The position numbers and the translations under genes were made by a program. A model generated the notes under the pieces. The model was not told where the DNA came from. It saw nothing but the letters and a program-made list of their open reading frames with translations, and did not search any database. A DNA stretch of 64,000 bases from an uncultured Lachnospiraceae bacterium (GTDB lineage Bacteria; Bacillota; Clostridia; Lachnospirales; Lachnospiraceae), in contig CAJTWM010000016.1 of assembly GCA_910579805.1 (NCBI GenBank), positions 14,267 to 78,266 of the forward strand. The letters run 5' to 3'. Positions 57,101-64,000 of the stretch are shown in pieces (within the stretch, counting starts at the first letter, position 1; every line of letters begins with the position of its first letter).

Positions 57101-58474
57101 ATGAAAAAGGGACAGGTTTGCGAAGGGATTGTAGAAAGAGTGGATTTTCCGAATAAGGGGATCGTAAAGTCCGAAGGAGGAACTTGCGTGGTCAAGAACA
57201 GCCTTCCCGGACAGAAGGTTTCTTTTTGTGTGAACAAGGTGCGTAAAGGAAAGGCAGAAGGGCGGCTTTTGTCCGTTATAGAAAAATCGCCCAAAGAAAC
57301 GGAAAGCCCTTGTCCACATTTCGGGGATTGCGGTGGATGCGTTTTTATTTCCCTGCCCTATGAAGAGCAGCTTAAGATCAAAGAAGAACAGGTGAAGAAG
57401 CTGCTGGATACCGCGTTGGAAGGGCAGGAGAGGGAATATTTATTTGAAGGCATAAAAGCAAGTCCAAGCCCGTATGAATATCGGAATAAAATGGAGTTTT
57501 CTTTTGGGGACGAGGTCAAGGACGGGCCGCTTTCTTTGGGAATGCATAAGAGAGGGAGTTTTTATGATATCGTGACGGTATCCGAATGTAAGCTGGTGGA
57601 TGGAGATTACCGCAGGATTTTAAAAGCCACGCTTTCTTATTTCCGTACACGGGATACGGCTTTTTATCATCGTCTGCGCCACGAAGGCTTTTTGCGGCAT
57701 CTTTTAGTAAGAAAAGCGTCAAAAACGGGAGAAATACTGATCGCTCTTATTACGACTACGCAGCAGAGTATGGATCTGTCAGAATGGGCGGAGAGCCTTT
57801 TAAAGTTAGAATTGGATGGGAAGATCGTAGGAATCTTACATACGAAGAACGATTCCGTTGCGGATGTAGTGAAAAGCGACGAGACGGCGCTTCTCTATGG
57901 ACAGGATCATTTTTATGAGGAGCTTTTGGGGCTTAGGTTTAAGATCTCCCAATTTTCTTTTTTTCAGACTAACAGCTTAGGAGCGGAAATCCTGTATGAT
58001 ACGGTAAGGGAATATGTGGGGAAAAGCGTTAAAAAGGATGGGGTCGTATTTGACTTGTACAGCGGAACGGGAACGATTGCACAGCTTATGGCTCCTGTAG
58101 CCAGAAAAGTGATCGGTGTGGAGATCGTGGAAGAGGCGGTGCAGGCGGCAAAGGAGAATGCTAAGCTTAATGGATTGTCTAATTGTGAGTTTATTGCAGG
58201 AGATGTGTTGAAAGTATTGGATGAGCTTGCGGAGAAACCGGATATGATCCTGTTGGATCCGCCCAGAGACGGAATCCATCCGAAGGCATTGCCGAAGATT
58301 ATTGCTTATGGGGTGGAGAATATCATCTATATTTCCTGTAAGCCAACGAGTCTGGCAAGGGACCTGCAGGTATTTTTGGAGAACGGGTATGAAGTGGAGC
58401 GGGGAGTGGCGGTGGATCAGTTTCCTTGGACGGGGAATATTGAAACCGTTTGTCTGCTTTCAAAGAAACCTTGA
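57101..58474 (+). CDS. rlmD: 23S rRNA (uracil-5-)-methyltransferase (RlmD/RlmCD type)
   Basis: SAM-dependent m5U methyltransferase of the RumA family, 457 residues. An N-terminal TRAM domain (about 1-62) is followed by the iron-sulfur cysteines in CPHFGDCGGCVF plus a further Cys in VSECKLV. The methyltransferase domain has FFQTNS, VFDLYSGTGTIA and LDPPRDGIHP. The catalytic Cys lies in ISCKPTSLARDL. ATG 57101 fits AAAGGAAAAGG; ATG 57083 is the alternative. Gram-positive members can modify two uridines (RlmCD). Confidence 0.93.
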   Translation: MKKGQVCEGIVERVDFPNKGIVKSEGGTCVVKNSLPGQKVSFCVNKVRKGKAEGRLLSVIEKSPKETESPCPHFGDCGGCVFISLPYEEQLKIKEEQVKKLLDTALEGQEREYLFEGIKASPSPYEYRNKMEFSFGDEVKDGPLSLGMHKRGSFYDIVTVSECKLVDGDYRRILKATLSYFRTRDTAFYHRLRHEGFLRHLLVRKASKTGEILIALITTTQQSMDLSEWAESLLKLELDGKIVGILHTKNDSVADVVKSDETALLYGQDHFYEELLGLRFKISQFSFFQTNSLGAEILYDTVREYVGKSVKKDGVVFDLYSGTGTIAQLMAPVARKVIGVEIVEEAVQAAKENAKLNGLSNCEFIAGDVLKVLDELAEKPDMILLDPPRDGIHPKALPKIIAYGVENIIYISCKPTSLARDLQVFLENGYEVERGVAVDQFPWTGNIETVCLLSKKP

Positions 58475-58589
58475 TTTTCTGCGGTTTGTAGGATATTAAG
58501 GGGAGAAAATGAATGTGTGTTTTCAGGTCTTTTGAATGAAACATTTGAATATTAAAACAGTGGGGTGTTTTGAGACTCTGCTGAATAAT

Positions 58590-58655
58590 AGGCTTTTGCT
58601 AAAAGGTATCACTTTTGCGAAAATGTATGATACTTACCGGCAGAAGCCTTTTTAT
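58590..58655 (+). terminator. Terminator after rlmD, branched
   Basis: AGGCTTTTGC (58590-58599) pairs with GCAGAAGCCT (58640-58649), one wobble, followed by TTTTATA. An inner GTATCA/TGATAC helix makes it a two-part hairpin. It isolates the next cassette. Confidence 0.75.
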
Positions 58656-58666
58656 ATAAAGATAAC

Positions 58667-58695
58667 TTGACTTTTAAATCTTACTGATGTAATAT
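58667..58695 (+). promoter_or_regulatory. Promoter of the PBP cassette
   Basis: TTGACT at 58667-58672 and TAATAT at 58690-58695, spacer 17. Its -10 overlaps the first BlaI-type box, so repressor binding would block it. Confidence 0.82.
58681..58692 (+). promoter_or_regulatory. BlaI/MecI-type operator box 1
   Basis: TTACTGATGTAA within the context AAATC-box-TAT. It matches the TTACA-NN-TGTAA dyad of BlaI/MecI with one arm change and covers the -10. Confidence 0.78.
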
Positions 58696-58744
58696 TTACA
58701 CAAGTGCAGCAGAAGTTCGGGCGATATTTTTTTGTTACGAAATC

Positions 58745-58756
58745 TTACACGTGTAA
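58745..58756 (+). promoter_or_regulatory. BlaI/MecI-type operator box 2
   Basis: TTACACGTGTAA, a perfect 12-base dyad in the context AATC-box-TAA. It lies 64 bases after box 1, inside the leader. An AAAGGAGG and a 25-codon frame (58773-58850) follow it, but the spacing of one base makes translation doubtful. Confidence 0.8.
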
Positions 58757-58822
58757 TAAAAGGAAAGGAGGAATGTATAGTACGATATACCCATCAAAGA
58801 GAAATTTTTTTACCCAAAAATC

Positions 58823-58834
58823 TTACAAATGTAA
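58823..58834 (+). promoter_or_regulatory. BlaI/MecI-type operator box 3
   Basis: TTACAAATGTAA in the context AAATC-box-TATT, 78 bases after box 2 and 74 bases before the PBP start. One mismatched pair only. Confidence 0.78.
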
Positions 58835-58907
58835 TATTCTGAGGATATAGTGTACATTGAAAATAGAATATGACCATATCAGCAAAGCAAAATGAATGGA
58901 GGTCAAT

Positions 58908-61031
58908 ATGAAGAAAGGAAAAAGCAGAAACAGGCGAAAGAAAACAAGAAGCAGGCTCCTATGGATTGCGATTGCTGTTATAGGAATAGCTGCGGTAATT
59001 TCTGTAGTATGTGTGGCAGGAATGTTGGCAACAAAGGAAAATGCCTGGAGGACACCGGAAGAACTTCTGGTGGAGTACATGGATCATATTCCAAAACAGG
59101 AGTATGAAGAAATGTATGCGATGCTACATATTGAGGCATCGGGAAATGTCAGTCAGGAGGATTTTGTAACTCGAAATTCAGCTATTTATGAAGGTATAGA
59201 AGTCCAGAATATGGCTGTCCAGATTATTGCATATGATGAGGAGCAAATGACGGTAACCTACCAGACTTCTTTCGATACAGTTGCAGGAACTATCAGCTTT
59301 GAGAATGAAGCACTTTTCCTAAAGGACGAAGAAGGATATCAGTTGGTTTGGGATGATTCCATGATTTTTCCGAATCTAACTTCTACAGATAAAGTAAGAG
59401 TTTCCACTACACAGGCAGAACGAGGAGAAATTCTGGATAGGAACGGACGTGTCCTTGCAAGAAAAGGTACAGCATCTTCGGTTGGAATCGTTCCGGGCAA
59501 GTTGGAAAACAGAGAGGAAGCAATCGCACAGATTGTAGAACTATTGGAAATCACACCGGAAGCGATAGAAAAGAAACTGTCTGCAAAATGGGTAAAGGAT
59601 GATTCTTTTGTTCCTATTAAAACGATTCCAAGAGTGGAAGAAATTGAGTTAATGTCTATCAGTCCAGACGAAGAAGTCCTAAAGGAGAATGAAAGGCATG
59701 AAAAGTTGCTGGAGATTCCCGGAGTGATGATATCTGATGTTGAAGTGCGTGAATACCCATTAGGAGAAGCAGCTGCACATTTGGTCGGATATGTTCAAAG
59801 TGTTACTGCGGAAGATTTAGAGGAACATGCAGGAGAAGGCTATACATCCAATAGTGTAATCGGCAGAAGTGGAATGGAGGGATTGTTCGAGAGTGAACTG
59901 AAAAGCCAGAACGGTTGCAGGATTTACATTGTAAACTCGGAAGGCAAAGAGAAGGAGGAACTGGCTTGTATCTTGGTACAGCATGGGCAGGATATTCAGC
60001 TTACGATAGATGCCGATTTGCAGATTTCCTTGTACGAACAGTTTAAGGAAGATAAAAGCTGCTCGGTGGCCATGAATCCTTATACCGGAGAGGTATTGGC
60101 TTTGGTCAGCACACCGGCCTATGACAATAACGATTTTATTATGGGATTGTCCAGTGAACAGTGGACTGCGCTTAACGAGGATGAGAATAAGCCAATGTAT
60201 AATCGGTTCCAGCAAGTGTGGTGTCCGGGGTCTACATTCAAGCCAATTACCGCTGCGGTCGGCTTGGAATCAGGAGCAATCGATCCAATGGAAGATTACG
60301 GGAACGTAGGCTTAAGCTGGCAAAAGGATGAATCGTGGGGTTCCTATCATGTAACAACACTCCATGCATATGAACCAGTCATTTTAGAGAATGCCTTGAT
60401 ATATTCCGACAATATTTATTTCGCAAAGGCAGCATTAAAGATTGGTTCAGAAGAGATGGAAAGTTCTTTGACAGGACTTGGTTTTAATGAGGAACTGCCA
60501 TTTGAGATTAAGATGGCAGAGTCGCAGTATTCTAATTCAGAGGGAATTGAAACAGAAATACAGTTAGCCGATAGCGGTTACGGTCAAGGGCAGGTTTTAG
60601 TGAATCCATTACATATGGCATGTATCTATTCTGCTCTCTGTAATAAGGGAAATGTCATAAAGCTTTATTTGGTATATCAGAATGAAGCAGTGGCTGAGTA
60701 TTGGATTCCGGGTGCCTTTTCTAATGAGACAGCAAGCCGTGTATTGGAAGGAACAAAGAAGGTTGTGAATGATTCTAATGGAACTGGATATGCAGCCCAT
60801 CGGGATGACATTCTTTTAGCAGGAAAAACAGGTACGGCAGAAATCAAGGCATCGAAGGATGATACTTCGGGTACGGAATTAGGATGGTTTGCAATTTTTA
60901 CAGCAGAAGATACGGTAGAACGTCCTATATTGATTATCAGCATGGTAGAAGATGTAAAAGGAAGAGGAGGAAGTGGATATGTTGTTAAGAAAGACCGCCT
61001 GGTTCTGGAAGAGTGGTTTAGTAGTAATTAG
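58908..61031 (+). CDS. Class B3 (MecA-like) penicillin-binding protein
   Basis: A 707-residue transpeptidase. A basic tail and one membrane helix (about 17-40) lead to an NTF2-like MecA N-terminal domain (about 50-150, TPEELLVEYMDHIPKQEYEEMYAML). The PBP dimerisation domain follows (RGEILDRNGRVLARKGTASSVGIVPG). The transpeptidase has the three motifs STFK (about residue 442), SDN in YSDNIYFAKAAL, and KTGT (about 638). This plan matches PBP2a/PBP5fm-type low-affinity enzymes. GGAGG precedes ATG 58908. Three BlaI-type boxes upstream suggest induction by beta-lactams. Low affinity is inferred, not seen. Confidence 0.93.
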   Translation: MKKGKSRNRRKKTRSRLLWIAIAVIGIAAVISVVCVAGMLATKENAWRTPEELLVEYMDHIPKQEYEEMYAMLHIEASGNVSQEDFVTRNSAIYEGIEVQNMAVQIIAYDEEQMTVTYQTSFDTVAGTISFENEALFLKDEEGYQLVWDDSMIFPNLTSTDKVRVSTTQAERGEILDRNGRVLARKGTASSVGIVPGKLENREEAIAQIVELLEITPEAIEKKLSAKWVKDDSFVPIKTIPRVEEIELMSISPDEEVLKENERHEKLLEIPGVMISDVEVREYPLGEAAAHLVGYVQSVTAEDLEEHAGEGYTSNSVIGRSGMEGLFESELKSQNGCRIYIVNSEGKEKEELACILVQHGQDIQLTIDADLQISLYEQFKEDKSCSVAMNPYTGEVLALVSTPAYDNNDFIMGLSSEQWTALNEDENKPMYNRFQQVWCPGSTFKPITAAVGLESGAIDPMEDYGNVGLSWQKDESWGSYHVTTLHAYEPVILENALIYSDNIYFAKAALKIGSEEMESSLTGLGFNEELPFEIKMAESQYSNSEGIETEIQLADSGYGQGQVLVNPLHMACIYSALCNKGNVIKLYLVYQNEAVAEYWIPGAFSNETASRVLEGTKKVVNDSNGTGYAAHRDDILLAGKTGTAEIKASKDDTSGTELGWFAIFTAEDTVERPILIISMVEDVKGRGGSGYVVKKDRLVLEEWFSSN

Positions 61032-62220
61032 TTTTTTACTGATGCTTAGTGTTTCGGGGTGCAGCGATGTACCCCCGGAAGAAGATACAGTTTCGGAAAC
61101 AGTAATTGATATTCAGGCTATTCCGGAAGAACCTCAGGAGAATGCAGAAGAAATTATAAACATCTGTATAGATCTTTATAAGAAGGCAGCAGAAGAAAAC
61201 AAGATAGCTGATTTGGAAACGATTCGCAGTATTGTAAATTGCCTTGGAGAAAATGGATATCCGGCTGTTGACAGCAGAAATCAAATTAACATGACGGAAC
61301 CAGAGAAGGTAGTGGAATTCTGCGAAAAGGTGGATGCACAGGAGGAAGCAGAAATAACGATTCTTGAAGTCAGCTATTTGGGCGGATTTGTAAAATACGA
61401 TTTGCACACAAAAGACGGAAATGTAGATGTGGTCAGAAGCTATTACAAGTATGAAAATGGAAATATGAAAAGAGAGGTTATAGGAAACTATCAAGCGGAG
61501 TATTGGAATTATACAGAAGAAGGTTACCTGATGTTTTCCGGTGTCTGGTTTTCAGAAGAATTGTATGTTCTTACGTTGAGTGGGGCAGAGGAGCATACCG
61601 CATTACGAGTACAGCCATTGGATGAAACATATAGGGTGTTGAGTCGGAAATACCTCCGCCCAATCAGCTTTGAACAGAATAATATGTTCATTGTAGATTG
61701 GAGCGAGGATGATTTTGGAGATTTGAATTTCTATGATATGTATGACATTCTTTATCCAAAAGTAAACGGTCAGTATGTTCCTTATGTTGCTGATGACAAC
61801 TTATCAGTCAGTGCAGTTTATCAGATTCCAAAAGAGGAATTCGAAAGTGTTATTATGAAATATTTCAATATCGATAGCGAAACGCTACAATCCAAAACGG
61901 TCTATGATTCGGTGGATTCGACTTATGAATATAAGCCGAGAGGTTTCGAAGAAGTAGAATACCCGGAATATCCATATTCAGAGGTAGTCGGTTTTACAGA
62001 AAACAGCGATGGGACAATTACACTTACAGCTAATGTAGTATTCCCTTATGCAGGTGATTCCAAGGTATATGCTCATGAGGTTGTGGTCCGCCCGTTAGAG
62101 GACGGAGGAGTACAATATGTATCTAACCGAATTATACCATCTGAAAACAACTACAGAGAAACTTGGCATACGCCACGGTTGACGTTAGAAGAATGGGAAG
62201 AATTGTACGGAGGCGAATAA
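60979..62220 (+). CDS. Exported lipoprotein of unknown function, paralogue 1
   Basis: A 413-residue predicted lipoprotein with signal SGLVVISFLLMLSV and lipobox VSGC. The mature part is acidic and beta-rich, with EVSYLGGFVKYDLHTKDGNVDV and the C-terminal block YPYSEVVGFTENSDGTITLTANVV, VVVRPLEDGGVQYVSNRI. The start at 60979 overlaps the PBP gene by 53 bases, with AGGAGG at 60965-60970, so translation is coupled. The C-terminal half is clearly paralogous to the next gene. No catalytic motif. It may assist or guard the PBP at the membrane surface; that is inference from linkage. Confidence 0.82.
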   Translation: MLLRKTAWFWKSGLVVISFLLMLSVSGCSDVPPEEDTVSETVIDIQAIPEEPQENAEEIINICIDLYKKAAEENKIADLETIRSIVNCLGENGYPAVDSRNQINMTEPEKVVEFCEKVDAQEEAEITILEVSYLGGFVKYDLHTKDGNVDVVRSYYKYENGNMKREVIGNYQAEYWNYTEEGYLMFSGVWFSEELYVLTLSGAEEHTALRVQPLDETYRVLSRKYLRPISFEQNNMFIVDWSEDDFGDLNFYDMYDILYPKVNGQYVPYVADDNLSVSAVYQIPKEEFESVIMKYFNIDSETLQSKTVYDSVDSTYEYKPRGFEEVEYPEYPYSEVVGFTENSDGTITLTANVVFPYAGDSKVYAHEVVVRPLEDGGVQYVSNRIIPSENNYRETWHTPRLTLEEWEELYGGE

Positions 62221-63494
62221 TGGAAGATGTGAAATGGCTGCTTAGAAGATGTGGACTTCCGATTTTGCTGCTGTTGTTTTTCGTGATAGCAGGAGTGTTC
62301 TGTTGGGGAAAACAGCATGCAGAAAAGCAAAAGATGGCAGAAGAAGTATGGGAGCCACCTGTAGAAATCGAAAATAGCGAAGCAGAAACAGAAGAAGCCG
62401 AGAATGCGGAAACTTCCACAGAGTCAGCATATTGGTTTATTCCGCAAGCTAGTGATTGTCTTATCTCAGATGAGGAAAAAGAACAATTGCAGAGTATGGC
62501 TTTGTCAGCGGCAGATTCGGTAGCAGAAATCTATAAGGATATTGTAATTGCAGATGCACCAAGTTATTCTTCCGGCATTAGCGAATTTACCGACGAGCAG
62601 AGGAAAACTGTGGTGGAGCAATTGGGCACAAGCGGTCTGGTAAGTGTTGAAGAAGATACTGCCATGCAAAACCATGAAGCAATCGAAACATTTTATGCAG
62701 ATTACTTGGATGGACGGGACTCAATGGTTACGGTATTCGAAGTACATAGGGATGGACTGATTGGAGCAGTTACTTTTATTTACCGGAAAGGTGAGTTGCA
62801 GACTTATTATATAGGCGTTCGTTGGAAGGAAGGTGGAGTGCCTGAAATACAGGGAACTTCGGTAAGTAATGTGGCTGAAATTAAACTTACTGAAAAAGGG
62901 TATTTTATCTACGCATATGAATATGTGATTGCACATGCAAGTTTGAGACAGTATTGGAGAATAGAACCGCTTCCAGAAGACTGCCAGGAACTGACGGAGA
63001 AATACATATTAGGACTAAGCTATGTGAATTACAATGTGCTTGTCACAAACTGGAACAGTAGCAATGTAGAGGATATTTTGATGCCTTGCATGTATGAAGA
63101 TATCTATCGGATTTATACAGGCGAAAATCTGAAGACACAGGGATGGGAAATTCCGGCAGAAGAGTATGAAAAAATAATGACTACCTATTTCCCGGTGGCT
63201 GTGGAGCAGTTGAGAGAACATTGTAGATACAACGCAGACCACAGCAGTTATGAATATGAAATGATTTATGCCAGTCCATATCCGCCTTTTGGAGAAGTAG
63301 TTGACTATACAAAAAATGCGGATGGAACGATTACACTTATCGTGGATGGAGTATGGCCGGATTATAATTCTGATCTCGCTTTTCGGAATACGGTTGTGGT
63401 CCAGCCATTTGAAGACGGAACTTTCAGGTATCTTTCCAATTCTATAGAACAAATTGAATTGGAACTGCCGCCAATAGCAAGAACGAAAGGATGA
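62220..63494 (+). CDS. Membrane-anchored exported protein of unknown function, paralogue 2
   Basis: A 424-residue protein with an N-terminal helix LPILLLLFFVIAGVFCWGK as anchor and an acidic linker (ENSEAETEEAENAETSTES). Its C-terminal domain parallels the preceding gene: YEYEMIYASPYPPFGEVVDYTKNADGTITL and VVVQPFEDGTFRYLSNSI. Its ATG overlaps the stop of the preceding gene (TAATG), with CGGAGG upstream. It lacks the lipobox Cys of paralogue 1, so it is bound by the uncut helix. Confidence 0.82.
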   Translation: MEDVKWLLRRCGLPILLLLFFVIAGVFCWGKQHAEKQKMAEEVWEPPVEIENSEAETEEAENAETSTESAYWFIPQASDCLISDEEKEQLQSMALSAADSVAEIYKDIVIADAPSYSSGISEFTDEQRKTVVEQLGTSGLVSVEEDTAMQNHEAIETFYADYLDGRDSMVTVFEVHRDGLIGAVTFIYRKGELQTYYIGVRWKEGGVPEIQGTSVSNVAEIKLTEKGYFIYAYEYVIAHASLRQYWRIEPLPEDCQELTEKYILGLSYVNYNVLVTNWNSSNVEDILMPCMYEDIYRIYTGENLKTQGWEIPAEEYEKIMTTYFPVAVEQLREHCRYNADHSSYEYEMIYASPYPPFGEVVDYTKNADGTITLIVDGVWPDYNSDLAFRNTVVVQPFEDGTFRYLSNSIEQIELELPPIARTKG

Positions 63495-63498
63495 TTTT

Positions 63499-63650
63499 AT
63501 GGTATTAAGGAAAAAGAGCATTCTACTGATCATGGTATTCTTGATATATTTGCTTATAATGTGTCTACAAAAGATGTGGTTAGTAGTGGTAAAACATCAT
63601 GGTCAGCAACCGGAAATGAAAAGTATTATGAAGTAACAGGCGAAAAATAA
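63499..63650 (+). pseudogene. Chimeric gene scar: short membrane frame over an out-of-frame tail
   Basis: ATG 63499, behind AAAGGATGA, opens a 45-codon frame with a hydrophobic start (MVLRKKSILLIMVFLIYLL), ending at 63636. In another frame, 63501-63650 reads like the end of a folded protein: HSTDHGILDIFAYNVSTKDV, then SGKTSWSATGNEKYYEV. Both look real in part, so I read this as the start of one gene joined by a deletion to the end of another. A genuine 45-residue membrane peptide is possible. Confidence 0.4.
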
Positions 63651-63654
63651 AATG

Positions 63655-63703
63655 AAATCGGGTAGAAGCCAATTTCGTAGTTGGCATTTACCCGATTTTG
63701 TTA
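63655..63703. terminator. Bidirectional terminator closing the PBP cassette
   Basis: AAATCGGGTA (63655-63664) pairs with TACCCGATTT (63689-63698), with an inner CCAA/TTGG helix. T runs lie on both sides. Confidence 0.82.
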
Positions 63704-64000
63704 TTTCCAGATATTCATGTCTGACAAGATAGACATGGTTATTTCAGTTGCGTTGCCTCCGGTAGCATCGCTGTCTGCACCAATGTTGGTAGCAAAAAAG
63801 TATGTATTATCTGCAGTTTCGATATAACCGATAAACCATCCGTTCACATCCTGGCCATCCACACGTCCGGTTCCGGTCTTTCCGTAGAATGTTCCGGCAT
63901 CGGAAGAGGAAAGGCAGATGGCATCTTTTACTGCATTGATATTTTCAGGGGCGAAGCCGAAGCTGTTATTTTGTAGCTTGGTTAGAAGTTCGACCTGCTC
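63701..64000 (-). CDS. Class D beta-lactamase or BlaR1 sensor, C-terminal part (truncated by window)
   Basis: On the minus strand the frame from 64000 to the stop at 63701 gives the last 99 residues of a class D-type penicillin-recognising domain. AICLSSSDAGTFYGKTGTG carries the KTGT box, DVNGWFIGYIE the conserved WF block, and YFFATNIGADSD the next strand. Class D (OXA-type) beta-lactamases and BlaR1 receptors share this fold, and the SxxK part lies outside the window. With BlaI-type boxes next door a BlaR1 is attractive, but a Clostridial class D enzyme fits as well. Confidence 0.85.
   Translation of the reverse strand, partial: EQVELLTKLQNNSFGFAPENINAVKDAICLSSSDAGTFYGKTGTGRVDGQDVNGWFIGYIETADNTYFFATNIGADSDATGGNATEITMSILSDMNIWK

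Noticed and set aside
58773..58850. 25-codon frame after an AAAGGAGG in the PBP leader
   Set aside because: Only one base separates the ribosome site from the ATG and the peptide runs through operator box 3; translation is unlikely, so it is not listed as a gene.
1..64000. CRISPR array, prophage, integrase or complete insertion sequence
   Set aside because: No regularly spaced direct repeats, phage structural genes, recombinase or transposase frames were seen on either strand.

Overview
The window looks like chromosomal DNA of a spore-forming, Gram-positive anaerobe of the Clostridia, most likely a Lachnospiraceae member. The main reasons are the spoIIGA-sigE pair and sigH in a cysE-cysS-mrnC-rlmB-sigH order as in Firmicutes, strong AGGAGG ribosome binding sites, T-box and lysine riboswitch leaders, and several families typical of Lachnospiraceae: the about 396-residue PRPP synthetase, the two-OB-fold SSB-like protein, the eukaryotic-type HisA and the PDZ/DUF512 protein before der. 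No rRNA, prophage or CRISPR array is visible.

Layout. 1-4.5 kb: division and early sporulation genes (end of ftsW/spoVE, ftsQ, ftsZ, spoIIGA, sigE). 4.5-5.3 kb: an unassigned candidate structured RNA, then mgsA. 6.0-6.2 kb: tRNA-Val and tRNA-Met. 6.4-7.2 kb: a lone short flagellin. 7.3-12.2 kb: ispF, a cysteine-specific T-box leader, cysE, cysS, mrnC, rlmB, sigH. 12.3-14.5 kb: a diguanylate cyclase and a membrane protein. 14.6-16.1 kb: tRNA-Thr with a half-tRNA duplicate and two kinds of palindromic repeat element. 16.1-28.7 kb: a GT-C type membrane protein, a pullulanase with an odd C-terminal fusion, a class A PBP, yigZ-mgtE, typA, an SSB-like protein and a corrinoid adenosyltransferase. 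28.7-31 kb: lysine riboswitch, dapA, dapB. 31-34.7 kb: a repetitive lipoprotein, a tandem hairpin array, an orphan hisA, a cold-shock gene, and a degenerate LytM protein paired with a bactofilin. 35-39.2 kb: small regulators mixed with gene remnants. 39.2-42.3 kb: a CsoR-controlled copper operon. 42.3-58.5 kb: mostly housekeeping genes (yitJ-type methyltransferase, pspA-ydjI, prs, DUF512-der-plsY-gpsA-pcrA, rlmD).

58.6-64 kb is different: more AT-rich and resistance-like. Three BlaI/MecI-type operator boxes, one over a consensus promoter, precede a MecA-like (class B3) penicillin-binding protein. This PBP is translationally coupled to two paralogous exported proteins of unknown function. The C-terminal end of a class D beta-lactamase or BlaR1 sensor faces them on the other strand. 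This beta-lactam-responsive cassette is the best candidate for an under-described system. Two genes (pulA and copA) also carry a separate downstream domain that starts at an in-frame ATG behind a strong internal Shine-Dalgarno sequence, which suggests dual products.
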